Assembly (NCBI RefSeq): GCF_002943465.1
Contig: NZ_PTQY01000004.1
Location: 124,001-188,000, forward strand
Source: Rhodoferax sp. TS-BS-61-7
Lineage (GTDB): Bacteria > Pseudomonadota > Gammaproteobacteria > Burkholderiales > Burkholderiaceae_C
Length of the DNA: 64,000 bases
Direction: 5' to 3'
Positions 42,901 to 52,536 of the stretch are shown piece by piece. Both the position numbers and the translations under genes were made by a program. Position 1 is the stretch's first letter. The number at the start of each line of letters is the position of its first letter. The notes under the pieces were generated by a model, which saw nothing but the letters and a program-made list of their open reading frames with translations, was not told the DNA's origin and ran no database searches.

Positions 42901-42915
42901 GAACGAGACACACCC

Positions 42916-44184
42916 ATGAACCACTTTTTCTCCACCGGTGTGGCAGAGGCAGACCCTGCCGTCTCCGCCGCCATGGACCACGAACTGCAACGCCAGCGTG
43001 ACCAGATCGAACTCATCGCCTCCGAGAACATCGTTTCCCAGGCCGTGCTCGAAGCCCAAGGCTCGGTGCTTACCAACAAATACGCCGAGGGTTACCCCGG
43101 CAAACGTTACTACGGTGGCTGTGAGCATGTCGATGTGGTGGAGACCCTGGCCATTGAGCGCCTGTGCAAACTGTTCGGCTCGGAATTTGCCAATGTGCAA
43201 CCCCATTCGGGCGCACAAGCCAACACCGCCGTGATGCTGGCCCTGCTGCAGCCCGGCGACACCGTGCTGGGCATGGCCCTGTCCGCTGGCGGCCACCTGA
43301 CCCATGGTGCCAAACCGGCCCTCTCCGGCAAATGGTTCAAGGCCGTGCAGTACGGCGTGCGCCGTGAAGACTCGCTGATCGACTACGACGAAGTCGAAGC
43401 CCTGGCGGTCGAACACAAACCCAAACTCATCATCGCCGGCTTCTCGGCCTACCCCCGCACCATCGACTGGGCCCGTTTCCGCGCGATTGCCGACAAGGTG
43501 GGCGCGCTGCTCATGGTGGACATGGCCCACGTGGCCGGTCTGGTCGCCACCGGCGTCTACCCCAGCCCGGTGCCCCATGCCCATGTCACCACCTCCACCA
43601 CCCACAAAACCCTGCGCGGGCCGCGCGGCGGTGTGATCCTGACCAATGTCGCCGAGATCGCCAAGAAGATCAATTCCGCCGTATTCCCCGGCGCCCAGGG
43701 TGGCCCGCTGATGCATGTGATTGCCGCCAAGGCCGTGGCCTTTGGCGAGGCGCTGCAACCCAGCTTCAAGGCCTACACGCAACAAGTCGTGGCCAACGCC
43801 AAGGCCCTGGGCGCAGTACTCAAAGCCGGTGGCCTGGACCTGGTGACCGGCGGTACCGACAACCACCTGCTGCTGGTCGATCTGCGTCCCCTGGGCCTGA
43901 AGGGCAACACCACCGAAGTGGCACTGGAACGTGCCGGCATCACCTGCAACAAAAACGGTATTCCGTTTGACGACGAAAAGCCCACCGTCACCTCCGGCAT
44001 CCGCGTCGGCACCGCTGCGGGTACTACGCGTGGTTTCGGCGTGGCCGAGTTTGAAGAAGTCGGCCGGCTGATGCTGGAAGTTTTCAACAGCCTGAAAACC
44101 AAGCCCGAAGGCGACGCCGCCCTGGAGGCCTCGGTCTATGCCCGCGTCAAAGCGCTGACGGCCCGTTTCCCTCTGTACGCATAA
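42916..44184 (+). CDS. glyA: Serine hydroxymethyltransferase
   Basis: This PLP enzyme joins glycine and 5,10-methylene-THF to make serine. The 422-residue protein has the PLP-lysine motif [13 protein letters not shown] (as STTHKTLRG) and the N-terminal [14 protein letters not shown]. Directly after sox, it would combine both products of sarcosine oxidation. As the housekeeping glyA is usually elsewhere, this may be a second, pathway-dedicated copy. Confidence 0.95.
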   Translation: MNHFFSTGVAEADPAVSAAMDHELQRQRDQIELIASENIVSQAVLEAQGSVLTNKYAEGYPGKRYYGGCEHVDVVETLAIERLCKLFGSEFANVQPHSGAQANTAVMLALLQPGDTVLGMALSAGGHLTHGAKPALSGKWFKAVQYGVRREDSLIDYDEVEALAVEHKPKLIIAGFSAYPRTIDWARFRAIADKVGALLMVDMAHVAGLVATGVYPSPVPHAHVTTSTTHKTLRGPRGGVILTNVAEIAKKINSAVFPGAQGGPLMHVIAAKAVAFGEALQPSFKAYTQQVVANAKALGAVLKAGGLDLVTGGTDNHLLLVDLRPLGLKGNTTEVALERAGITCNKNGIPFDDEKPTVTSGIRVGTAAGTTRGFGVAEFEEVGRLMLEVFNSLKTKPEGDAALEASVYARVKALTARFPLYA

Positions 44185-44196
44185 AGGACACACACC

Positions 44197-45168
44197 ATGA
44201 GCAATCTGCACCAAGACTCCATCGTCATCGATGGCCTCATCATTGCCAAGCTGGACCGCAGTGTCTTTGAGGACATGAAAAAAGGCGGCCTGGCCGCCGC
44301 CAACTGCACCGTCTCCGTGTGGGAGGACTTTCCAAAGACGGTCGACAACATCGCCCAGCTCAAACAGCTGATCCGCGACAACAGCGACCTCGTGACCCTG
44401 GCGCGCAACACGGCTGACATCGTCCAAGCGAAAGCCGATGGCAAAACCGGCATCGTCCTGGGCTTCCAGAACGCCCATGCCTTTGAGGACAACCTCGGCT
44501 ACATCGAGGCCTTCCACGACATGGGGGTGCGCGTGGTCCAGCTTTGCTACAACACGCAGAACCTTGTGGGCACCGGTTGTTATGAGCGCGATGGCGGACT
44601 GTCCGGCTACGGCCGCGAAGTGATCGCAGAGATGAACCGTGTGGGCATCATGGTCGACCTGTCGCACGTGGGCAGCAAGACCTCGGAAGAAGCGATCCTG
44701 GCCTCCACCAAACCCGTTGCCTACACCCACTGCCTACCCCTGGGCCTGAAAGATCACCCGCGCAACAAGAGTGACGCAGAGCTGAAATTCATCGCCGACC
44801 ACGGTGGTTTCATCGGCGTGACCATGTTCTCGCCCTTCCTCAAGCGCGGCAATGAGTCGACCGTGCACGACTACGTCGAGGCGATCGACTATGTCATCAA
44901 CATCGTGGGCGAAGACTGTGTGGGCCTGGGCTCCGACTTCACCCAAGGCCACGGCCATGAATTCTTCGACATGCTGACGCATGACAAAGGCCGCTGGCGC
45001 CGTCTGACCAACTTCGGCCCGGTGATCAACCCCGAAGGCATTCGCACCATCGGCGACTTCCCCAACCTGACCACCACGATGCAGCAATCCGGCTGGTCCG
45101 ACACGCGCATCACCAAGGTGCTGGGTGCCAACTGGATGAAGTTCTTCGACCAAGTCTGGGGCAGCTAA
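44197..45168 (+). CDS. M19 (renal dipeptidase)-like protein of the betaine cluster
   Basis: The 323-residue TIM-barrel protein resembles peptidase family M19. It keeps the second-half His motifs (DLSHVGSKT, AYTHCLPLGL) and GLGSDFTQGHG, but the N-terminal zinc motif HxD of M19 is absent: the equivalent place reads VIDGLIIAKLDR. The same type of gene sits next to dgcAB in Pseudomonas (PA5396 by my recollection). It may not be a classical dipeptidase; no function is proven. Confidence 0.8.
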   Translation: MSNLHQDSIVIDGLIIAKLDRSVFEDMKKGGLAAANCTVSVWEDFPKTVDNIAQLKQLIRDNSDLVTLARNTADIVQAKADGKTGIVLGFQNAHAFEDNLGYIEAFHDMGVRVVQLCYNTQNLVGTGCYERDGGLSGYGREVIAEMNRVGIMVDLSHVGSKTSEEAILASTKPVAYTHCLPLGLKDHPRNKSDAELKFIADHGGFIGVTMFSPFLKRGNESTVHDYVEAIDYVINIVGEDCVGLGSDFTQGHGHEFFDMLTHDKGRWRRLTNFGPVINPEGIRTIGDFPNLTTTMQQSGWSDTRITKVLGANWMKFFDQVWGS

Positions 45169-45247
45169 GCCCGGCAACCACCCCGACAAACCGATCTCTC
45201 GTTCCGCTTCCGTTCTTCCCATCCACCCCCACCAGGAGTTAGCTGTT

Positions 45248-46120
45248 ATGACCGTATCGTTCTCCCACCGCAAGCGACGTGCCTTCCTCACCCAGACCCT
45301 GGGCCTGTCCGCCCTGGCCATGTCCGGCACCGCCGCCCTCGCACAGGCCAAGCCCACGCTGAAGATCGGCTTTGTGGATGGCTGGTCCGACAGTGTGGCC
45401 ACGACCCACCTGGCTGCCGCCATCATGCGCAGCAAGCTCAATGTGAATGTGGAGCTGGTGCCCCTGGCGGCCGGCATCATGTGGCAGGGCGTGGCCCGTG
45501 GCGATATCGACATGACACTCTCCGCCTGGTTGCCCGTTACCCACGAGGCCTACCTGACCAGCTTCAAGGACAAGGTGCAGATCGTCGGCGCCAACTACCC
45601 CGGCGCCAAGATCGGCCTGATTGTTCCCGACTACGTCAAGGCCACCAGCCTGGCCGACCTCAACACCCACCGCGCCGACTTTGACAACCGCATCGTCGGC
45701 ATCGACGCCGGCGCCGGTGTGATGAAGAAGACCGAAGAAGCCATCAAGGCCTATGGCCTGGAGATGCGCCTGCAGCCCAGCTCCGGCCCCGCCATGGCCG
45801 CCGAACTGGACCGCGCCTACCGCGCCAAGAAGTCCATTGCCGTGACCGGCTGGATTCCACACTGGATGTTTGCCAAGTACAAGCTGCGTTTCCTGGCCGA
45901 CCCCAAGACCATCTACGGCGCCGAAGAGCATGTGGACAGCGTCATCAACCCCGGCCTGAACAGCAAGGCGCCTGCAGTGGTGGCCTTCCTGAAGAAGTTC
46001 TCCTGGAAGCCCGAAGAAATCGGTGCCGTGATGCTGGCCGTCGAAGGTGGTGCCAAACCGGCCGAAGCCGCTGACAAGTGGATGAACGACAACGCAGCCC
46101 GCGTCTCCAGCTGGCTGTAA
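45248..46120 (+). CDS. Glycine-betaine-type ABC substrate-binding protein (OpuAC family)
   Basis: The 290-residue periplasmic protein has a twin-arginine-like signal (RKRRAFLTQ, then LSALAMSGTAALAQA, cleavage near residue 34). Trp-containing motifs (VDGWSDS, SAWLP, TGWIPHW) are typical of quaternary-amine binding pockets. AGGAG precedes the ATG. It probably feeds ProVW encoded at 55-57 kb. Betaine, carnitine or choline are possible ligands. Confidence 0.88.
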   Translation: MTVSFSHRKRRAFLTQTLGLSALAMSGTAALAQAKPTLKIGFVDGWSDSVATTHLAAAIMRSKLNVNVELVPLAAGIMWQGVARGDIDMTLSAWLPVTHEAYLTSFKDKVQIVGANYPGAKIGLIVPDYVKATSLADLNTHRADFDNRIVGIDAGAGVMKKTEEAIKAYGLEMRLQPSSGPAMAAELDRAYRAKKSIAVTGWIPHWMFAKYKLRFLADPKTIYGAEEHVDSVINPGLNSKAPAVVAFLKKFSWKPEEIGAVMLAVEGGAKPAEAADKWMNDNAARVSSWL

Positions 46121-46144
46121 GTACTGAGCGACCGAGGTAAGACC

Positions 46145-46678
46145 ATGCACCCCCAACTCCCCATTGACGTTCACGCAGACACCGGCGTCTGGACCACCGA
46201 CGGCTTGCCGATGATTTATGTGCCCCGGCACTTCTTCGTCAACAACCATGTGGAAACCGAGGCCGTGGTGGGTCGGGAGGTGTATGCGCCTGCGCTGTAC
46301 AAAGCCGGCTACCGCTCGGCCTACTTCTGGTGCCAGAAGGAAGCCGCCACCCATGGCCTGTCCGGCATGGCGGTGTATGAGCACTACCTCAAGCGCCTGT
46401 CCCAGCGCGGCTGGGGCCTGTTCTCCTTCTCCTCGGCAGACGCCACCACAGGCCACGCCACGGTCAAGCTGGAACACTCGGTGTTTGTGCTGGCCCAGGG
46501 CATCGCCGGGGTGCCAGTCAACCACAGCAAGGTCTGCTATCTGTTTGCCGGTTGGTTCTCGGGTGCCATGGACTGGGTGCTGGAAACCAGCGGCTCCACC
46601 ATCCGCACCACTAGCGAAGAAACCCAATGCGCTGCCGAAGGCCATACGCACTGCATCTTCACCGTTCGCCCCCTGTAA
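46145..46678 (+). CDS. DUF5943-like protein (V4R-type domain) of the dgc cluster
   Basis: The 177-residue protein has no signal peptide. It contains HFFVNNHVETEAVVG and a C-terminal CAAEGHTHCIFTVRP with paired Cys/His, the pattern of the 4-vinyl-reductase (V4R) small-molecule-binding domain. A similar gene lies immediately before dgcA in Pseudomonas (PA5397 by recollection). Possibly a ligand or metal sensor, or an accessory to demethylation; unproven. Confidence 0.7.
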   Translation: MHPQLPIDVHADTGVWTTDGLPMIYVPRHFFVNNHVETEAVVGREVYAPALYKAGYRSAYFWCQKEAATHGLSGMAVYEHYLKRLSQRGWGLFSFSSADATTGHATVKLEHSVFVLAQGIAGVPVNHSKVCYLFAGWFSGAMDWVLETSGSTIRTTSEETQCAAEGHTHCIFTVRPL

Positions 46679-46702
46679 CCCCACCCAGCCAGGCACCCCG
46701 CC

Positions 46703-48763
46703 ATGCGTTACCCGCACTTGTTTGAGCCCATCCGTCTGAACCAGGTTCTGGTGCGCAACCGCATCGTCAGCACCGCGCATGCCGAGGTGTATGCCGAAGG
46801 CGGCCATGCGTCGGAGCGCTACATCCGCTACTACGAAGAAAAAGCCAAGGGCGGCGTCGGCCTGGCCATCTGCGGTGGCTCCAGCCCCGTGTCGCGCGAC
46901 AGCCCCTGGTCGTGGTGGAGTTCCATCAACCTGGCCAACAGCTCGGTGGTGGACTCCCTGGCCAAGCTGGCGGAAACCATGCACAAACATGGCGCCAAGA
47001 TCATGATCCAAGCCACCCACATGGGTCGGCGCAACGCCTGGCATGGCTTTGACTGGCCGCACCTGGTCAGCCCCTCGGGTATCCGCGAGCCGGTGCACCG
47101 CGGCAATGCCAAAACCATCGAGATCGAAGAGATCCGCCGCATCGTGGCCGACTACGGCCGTGCCGCCAAGCGCGTGAAAGACGCCGGCTTGGACGGCATT
47201 GAGATTTCTGCTGCCCACCAGCAGCTGATCGACCAGTTCTGGAGCCCCCGCGTCAACCACCGCACCGACGAGTACGGCGGCAGCCTGGAAAACCGCATGC
47301 GCTTTGGCATGGAGGTGCTGCTGTCCATTCGCGAACAGGTAGGGGCCGACTTCTGCGTGGGCATGCGCATGTGCGGCGACGAATTCCATGAAGACGGCAT
47401 CAGCCACGACATGGCCAAGGACATTGCCCAGGGCATGAGCGAGTCCGGCCTGATCGACTTTCTGAGTGTGGTCGGCTCTGGTGCCGACACGCACAACACC
47501 CTGGCCAACTGCATGCCACCGATGGCGCTGCCGCCCGAACCCTTTGTGCACCTGGCCGCCGGCATCAAGTCGGTGTCCAAAGTGCCGGTCATGCATGCCC
47601 AAAGCATCCGTGATGCGTCGCAGGCCGAGCGCATCCTGGCCACCGGTATGGTGGACATGGTGGGCATGACCCGCGCGCAAATTGCCGACCCGCACATGGT
47701 CATCAAGATCCGCGACGGCAAAGAAGACCAGATCAAACAATGTGTGGGCGCGAACTACTGCATCGACCGCCAGTACAACGGTCTGGACGTGCTGTGCGTG
47801 CAAAACGCCGCCACCAGCCGCGAGCAGACCATGCCCCATGTGATCGCCAAGACCACCGGCCCACGCCGCAAGGTGGTGGTGGTAGGCGCCGGCCCGGCCG
47901 GACTGGAAGCGGCCCGCGTGGCGCGCGAGCGCGGCCACGACGTGGTGCTATTCGAGAAGAACCCGCTGGTGGGTGGGCAGGTCAACCTGGCCGCCAAGCC
48001 ACCCAAGCGCGAACAGATGGCCGGCATCATCCGCTGGTTTGACATGGAGACCGTGCGTTTGGGCGTGGACCGCCGACTGGGTGTGGCGGCCACGGCCGAA
48101 ATGATCCAGGCCGAAGCCCCCGACATCGTGGTGCTGGCCACGGGCGGCGTGCCCCACACCGGGCAAACGCCAGCCTGGGGCGCGGCCGAGGGCCTGTGCG
48201 TGAGCGGCTGGGACATCCTGAGTGGCGCCGTGCAACCCGGCGAGAACGTGCTGGTGTACGACAGCATCAGCACCCACGCCGGCACCGGTGTGGCCGACTT
48301 CATTGCCGCACGCGGCAAGCAGGTCGAGATCGTCACCCCCGATGTGAAAGTGGCCGACGACACCGGCGGCACCACCTTCCCCATCTTCTACCGCCAGCTC
48401 TATGCCAACGGCGTCATCCAGACGCCCAACCACTGGTTGGAAAAGGTGTACCGCGAAGGCGACAAACTGATTGCGGTGCTGAAGAACGAGTACACCGAAG
48501 TGCTGGAAGAGCGCGCCGTGGACCAGGTGGTGGTGGAAAACGGCATCCTGCCGAACGACGGCCTGTACTGGCAGCTCAAACCCCTGTCGCTCAACAAGGG
48601 GCAGACCGACCTGGACGCACTGTTCGACGCCCTGCCCCAACCGGCATTGAGCCAACCCATCGGCAACGGCCAGTTCCTGCTGTACCGCGTAGGCGACTGC
48701 ATTTCGATGCACAACATCCACGCCGCCATTTACGACGCGCTGCGTCTGTGCAAGGACTTCTGA
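46703..48763 (+). CDS. dgcA: Dimethylglycine demethylase subunit DgcA
   Basis: DgcA with DgcB oxidises N,N-dimethylglycine to sarcosine. The 686-residue protein has an N-terminal old-yellow-enzyme TIM barrel with FMN (residues about 1-340) and a C-terminal FAD/NAD Rossmann pair (VVVVGAGPAGLEAARVARE, near 390), as in trimethylamine dehydrogenase. The Fe-S motif reads C347-x2-A350-x2-C353-x11-C365: the second of four expected Cys is Ala, so a normal 4Fe-4S cluster is doubtful. I believe DgcA orthologues share this change. Confidence 0.9.
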   Translation: MRYPHLFEPIRLNQVLVRNRIVSTAHAEVYAEGGHASERYIRYYEEKAKGGVGLAICGGSSPVSRDSPWSWWSSINLANSSVVDSLAKLAETMHKHGAKIMIQATHMGRRNAWHGFDWPHLVSPSGIREPVHRGNAKTIEIEEIRRIVADYGRAAKRVKDAGLDGIEISAAHQQLIDQFWSPRVNHRTDEYGGSLENRMRFGMEVLLSIREQVGADFCVGMRMCGDEFHEDGISHDMAKDIAQGMSESGLIDFLSVVGSGADTHNTLANCMPPMALPPEPFVHLAAGIKSVSKVPVMHAQSIRDASQAERILATGMVDMVGMTRAQIADPHMVIKIRDGKEDQIKQCVGANYCIDRQYNGLDVLCVQNAATSREQTMPHVIAKTTGPRRKVVVVGAGPAGLEAARVARERGHDVVLFEKNPLVGGQVNLAAKPPKREQMAGIIRWFDMETVRLGVDRRLGVAATAEMIQAEAPDIVVLATGGVPHTGQTPAWGAAEGLCVSGWDILSGAVQPGENVLVYDSISTHAGTGVADFIAARGKQVEIVTPDVKVADDTGGTTFPIFYRQLYANGVIQTPNHWLEKVYREGDKLIAVLKNEYTEVLEERAVDQVVVENGILPNDGLYWQLKPLSLNKGQTDLDALFDALPQPALSQPIGNGQFLLYRVGDCISMHNIHAAIYDALRLCKDF

Positions 48764-48764
48764 G

Positions 48765-50657
48765 ATGCTGCCCCAGCTCGTCAGCACGGTTTTCTGGCTT
48801 GCGGTCCTGGCGCTGGGCTGGGGCCTGGCGCGCCGCGCACTTGTATGGAAAAAGGGCCGCAAGCCCCCGGTGGATATGCGCGGGCTGCTACAAATTCCGA
48901 AGCGTTATTTTGTCGACCTGCACGATGTGGTGGCCCGTGAACCCTTCGTCGCCCGAGCCCACGTAGGGGTGGCCGGCGGCGCCATCCTCGCGCTGGCACT
49001 CATCGCTTTGAACTACGGCCTGGGCCTGTACCTGCGGGTGCTGGATGCAGCACTGCTGTTCGCCGGTGTGCTGATGGTGGCCGGCGCCAGCGCCATGGCC
49101 TGGCGCCGCCGCGCAGCACCGGCCCGCCTCTCGCGCGGCCCCTGGAGCCGCCTGCCATTCAGCTTGCTGCTGTTTGCTCTGGCCGTCAGCCTTACCTCCG
49201 CCGTGGCCCTCACCGGCACCGCACTCGCCCCGTGGCTGGCTGGCCTCATCAGCCTGGCGTTTGCTGCAGGCGCTGCGGAGCTGGCACTGGGCATCGGCCT
49301 GGGCGGCCCCATGAAACATGCGGTGGCCGGCTTGCTGCACCTGGGCTTGCACCCACGGCCCGAACGCTTTGGCACACCGGCTGAAAAGCGCTTTGCCACC
49401 GCCCTGCGCCCGCTCACCTTGACGGCCGATGACATGGGCGTGGGCAAGCCCGCCGACTTTGCCTGGAACAAGCTGCTGTCGTTTGATGCCTGCGTGCAGT
49501 GCGGCAAGTGCGAGGCCGCCTGCCCGGCCTTCGCGGCGGGCCAGCCCCTGAACCCCAAGAAGCTGATCCAGGACCTGGTGGTGGGCATGAGTGGCAGCAC
49601 CGACGCAGCCTATGCCGGCAGCCCCTACCCCGGCCAACCCGTCGGCCAGCATGGTGGCGCACCCCAGCTGCCCATCGTGGGTGGCCTGATCAGCAGCGAC
49701 ACCCTGTGGTCCTGCACCACCTGCCGCGCCTGTGTGCAGGAATGCCCCATGCTGATCGAGCATGTGGACAGCATCGTTGACATGCGCCGCCACCTGACCC
49801 TGGTGGGCGGTGTGGTGCCCAACAAGGGCAACGAAGCGCTGGACAACCTGCGCGACACCGACACCGTGGGTGGCTTCCCTCTGAGCGCCCGCCACCACTG
49901 GGCGGCAGACCTCAACGTGCCGGTGCTGGCCGCTGGTGAATCGACCGACTGGCTGGTGCTGGTGGGTGAAGGCGGCTTTGACATGCGTTATCAGCGTACT
50001 TTGCGTGCCTTCATCAAGACGCTGCAAAAGGCCGGCCTGAAGATCGCCCTGCTGGGCGCCGCAGAAACTGACGGGGGCGACCTGGCCCGCCGCCTGGGCG
50101 ACGAGGCAGGCTTCCAACGCTTGGCACGGCAGCTCATGGCCACCTTGCAGGCGCGCAGCTTCAAAGGCATCGTCACCGCAGACCCGCACCTATTCCACCT
50201 GCTCAAGAACGAATACCCCGCACTGGGTGGCCACTTCACGGTACTGCACCACACCCAACTGCTGGCCGAGCTGATGGCCCAGGGCAGCCTGAAAGCCACC
50301 CGCAGCGCCGGCGTGGACAGCCTGACCTACCACGACCCCTGCTACCTGGGCCGCTATGGCCAAGAGGTGGACGCCCCCCGCGCCGTGCTCAAGGGCATTG
50401 GCATCAAGGTGGTGGAAATGGAACGCCATGGGGTACGCGGCCGCTGCTGCGGCGGCGGCGGCGGTGCGCCGTTCACTGACATTCCTGGCAGCACCCGCAT
50501 TCCCGACATCCGCATGGCAGACGCAAAAGCCACCGGCGCAGCCGTGGTGGCCGTGGCCTGCCCGCAATGCACCGCCATGCTCGAAGGCGTGGTGGGCCCA
50601 CGCCCCGAAGTGCGCGACATTGCCGAACTCGTGGCCCACGCTGTGGAGGCCGTATGA
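48765..50657 (+). CDS. dgcB: Dimethylglycine demethylase subunit DgcB (membrane Fe-S protein)
   Basis: The 630-residue protein has N-terminal membrane segments (first at about residues 5-22, several to about 190), two 4Fe-4S motifs (Cys243/246/249/253 in CVQCGKCEAACP; from Cys317 in CTTCRACVQECP) and CCG-type motifs of the heterodisulfide-reductase family (HDPCYLGRY, RGRCCGGGGGAPF). It probably passes electrons from DgcA and ETF to the quinone pool. Its stop overlaps the next start by ATGA-type overlap. Confidence 0.92.
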   Translation: MLPQLVSTVFWLAVLALGWGLARRALVWKKGRKPPVDMRGLLQIPKRYFVDLHDVVAREPFVARAHVGVAGGAILALALIALNYGLGLYLRVLDAALLFAGVLMVAGASAMAWRRRAAPARLSRGPWSRLPFSLLLFALAVSLTSAVALTGTALAPWLAGLISLAFAAGAAELALGIGLGGPMKHAVAGLLHLGLHPRPERFGTPAEKRFATALRPLTLTADDMGVGKPADFAWNKLLSFDACVQCGKCEAACPAFAAGQPLNPKKLIQDLVVGMSGSTDAAYAGSPYPGQPVGQHGGAPQLPIVGGLISSDTLWSCTTCRACVQECPMLIEHVDSIVDMRRHLTLVGGVVPNKGNEALDNLRDTDTVGGFPLSARHHWAADLNVPVLAAGESTDWLVLVGEGGFDMRYQRTLRAFIKTLQKAGLKIALLGAAETDGGDLARRLGDEAGFQRLARQLMATLQARSFKGIVTADPHLFHLLKNEYPALGGHFTVLHHTQLLAELMAQGSLKATRSAGVDSLTYHDPCYLGRYGQEVDAPRAVLKGIGIKVVEMERHGVRGRCCGGGGGAPFTDIPGSTRIPDIRMADAKATGAAVVAVACPQCTAMLEGVVGPRPEVRDIAELVAHAVEAV

Positions 50658-51766
50658 ACACCGCAGCACCTGCGCAAGCCATACGCCGGGTAGACCCACG
50701 CCGCCCCGCCATCATCACGCCCCAGGGGCTGCGCCGCATTGTGCTGGGCAGTACCGAAGGCGAGCGCGGTGCCGCGCGCCTGCACGCCGCGCACGACGCC
50801 CCCAAGCCCGTGCGCAGCCAGGGCCCGTTCAACCATGCCCACGTGGTGGTCACCCACACCGAACGCGGCGCCCTGGGCGATGGCGCGCGCCAAGCCCTGG
50901 CCGCCGCCGCCATCCTGGCCGATGCCGCCACCGAAGTGGTGCTGCTGGCCCTGGGCCCCTGCAAAGACGATGCGGCGGCGTTGGGTGCCGACCGCGTGCT
51001 CTGCGCAACAGACTTTGACGCCAGCTACTACCAGCCCGAGGCCGCGGTCGCCTGGCTGCAGGCGCTGCATACGCAGATGGCGGTGCGCCACTGGTTTTTT
51101 GCCGACCACACCGCCGATGGCGAGCTAGGCCGCCGCTTCGCCACCGCCAGTGGCTTGCCCGCCAGTTGCGGTGTGGCAGAGATCAACGCACGCGAGACGC
51201 GCACGCCAGCCAGCCCTACCCACGACTTCGTGCAGCCCCACACGGCCGTCCTGCTGCTGGGCAAGGGAACCGCGTCAACCCAGCTGCCATTTGTCGGTCT
51301 GGGCCAGGCGGCGACAGCCCCGGCATGGGTGAACGTGCCCCACCCCCAAGTCGAAGACCTGGGCGTGCAGGCCGGCGACCCCCAGTCGCTGGCGCTGGAA
51401 GAAGCGGACTTCATTGCCGCAGCCGGCAACGGTGTGCAGAACGTGGCCCTGTTCCACGACCTGGCCCGCAGCCTGGGTGCGGCCGTAGGCGCATCGCGTG
51501 TGGCGGTGGACGATGGCCGCTTCACCCGCGCACAGCAGGTAGGGGCCACCGGCAAAACGGTGACGGCATCAACCTACCTCGCGCTGGGTATTTCGGGGGC
51601 GGTACAACACTTGCAAGGCATCAAGGATTGCCGCCATGTGATTGCCGTAAACACCGATGCCTCCGCCCCCATGACCAAACGCGCCGACCTCACCTTGGTT
51701 GAAGACAGCGCCGCGCTGATGCAGGCCCTGCTGCAACTGGTGCGCCAAGGCAAGGAGCCCACATGA
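50654..51766 (+). CDS. ETF alpha-subunit-like protein of the dgc cluster
   Basis: The 370-residue FAD-binding electron-transfer flavoprotein alpha-type protein has an N-terminal extension of about 60 residues; the conserved C-terminal domain contains VGATGKTVTASTYLALGISGAVQHLQGI and VNTDASAPM. It lies directly after dgcB with a 4-base overlap, so it probably carries electrons from dimethylglycine demethylation. It is distinct from the housekeeping EtfA, as in the Pseudomonas PA5400 arrangement. Confidence 0.88.
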   Translation: MNTAAPAQAIRRVDPRRPAIITPQGLRRIVLGSTEGERGAARLHAAHDAPKPVRSQGPFNHAHVVVTHTERGALGDGARQALAAAAILADAATEVVLLALGPCKDDAAALGADRVLCATDFDASYYQPEAAVAWLQALHTQMAVRHWFFADHTADGELGRRFATASGLPASCGVAEINARETRTPASPTHDFVQPHTAVLLLGKGTASTQLPFVGLGQAATAPAWVNVPHPQVEDLGVQAGDPQSLALEEADFIAAAGNGVQNVALFHDLARSLGAAVGASRVAVDDGRFTRAQQVGATGKTVTASTYLALGISGAVQHLQGIKDCRHVIAVNTDASAPMTKRADLTLVEDSAALMQALLQLVRQGKEPT

Positions 51767-52515
51767 GCCGCATGACCGTGTTGGTGGCTGCCCGACAGCA
51801 CCCCGTGAGTGGCAAGCCCACCCGCAGCCCGGCCGATGCCAAGGCTGTTGCCGTGGCGCTGGCCGTGCCAGGGGGTGATGTGCAACTGCTCAGTGCAGGC
51901 GCCCTGGGGGACGACGTGGCCCGGGACTACCTGGCCCAAGGCGCACGCTCCATCGAAGTGATCACTACGGACGCCGACGTGTGCGCAAGCTTGCTGCGAC
52001 CGCTGAAAGAAGTGCTGTGGATTCTGACCGGTACCCGCAGCGCCGAAGAAGCGGGCGGCAACCTGTTGCCTTTCCAGCTGGGCGCCGCCTTGGGCCGCCC
52101 GGTCGTCACCCAGGTGGTGGCGATAGAAGACCATGGCGCGCACTGGATCGTGACCCAGGCCCTGCCCAAAGGGGCGCGCCGTCGCTTAAAGGTCACCGCC
52201 CCTGCGGTGCTGGCCATCAGCGAGGCAGCACCGGCCACCGTGCGCTACGCCTTGGCAGACAAAACAGCGGGCCGTATTTTCCGAACCGGTGCAGCCGCAC
52301 CCGCAGAGGCTTCCACCCATGCCAGCACGCTGGTGCCCCGCAGCAAACGCCGCGCCGTGTTGCAAGCCAAGGTGGCGCAAAGCGGCCATGCCCGCATGCT
52401 GGGCGCGATCGATTCGCCCGCGGGCGGTGGCACCGTGGTCAGCGCCGGCACAGCCGAACAGAAGGCGCAGGTCCTGCTGGACTACCTGCGTCGCCATGCA
52501 CTCGTCAATTTCTAG
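51763..52515 (+). CDS. ETF beta-subunit-like protein of the dgc cluster
   Basis: The 250-residue protein has the ETF beta fold: SPADAKAVAVALAV, EVLWILTGTRSAEEAGGNLLPFQLGAALGRP and VTAPAVLAISEAAP. It overlaps the alpha-like gene by 4 bases and forms a heterodimer with it by inference. The C-terminal portion (KRRAVLQAKV...VVSAGTAEQK) is divergent from standard EtfB. Confidence 0.85.
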   Translation: MSRMTVLVAARQHPVSGKPTRSPADAKAVAVALAVPGGDVQLLSAGALGDDVARDYLAQGARSIEVITTDADVCASLLRPLKEVLWILTGTRSAEEAGGNLLPFQLGAALGRPVVTQVVAIEDHGAHWIVTQALPKGARRRLKVTAPAVLAISEAAPATVRYALADKTAGRIFRTGAAAPAEASTHASTLVPRSKRRAVLQAKVAQSGHARMLGAIDSPAGGGTVVSAGTAEQKAQVLLDYLRRHALVNF

Positions 52516-52536
52516 GGAAGGTACAAGAGGTACACC

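Noticed and set aside
42901-42915. Glycine riboswitch controlling glyA or sox
   Set aside because: Only 15 bp separates soxG and glyA, and the 205-bp soxB leader shows no paired glycine-aptamer pattern that I can recognise.
45239-47938. 899-codon leftward open frame opposite the binding protein, DUF5943 gene and dgcA
   Set aside because: It spans three well-supported genes on the other strand and gives low-complexity His/Gly/Val-rich sequence without motifs.
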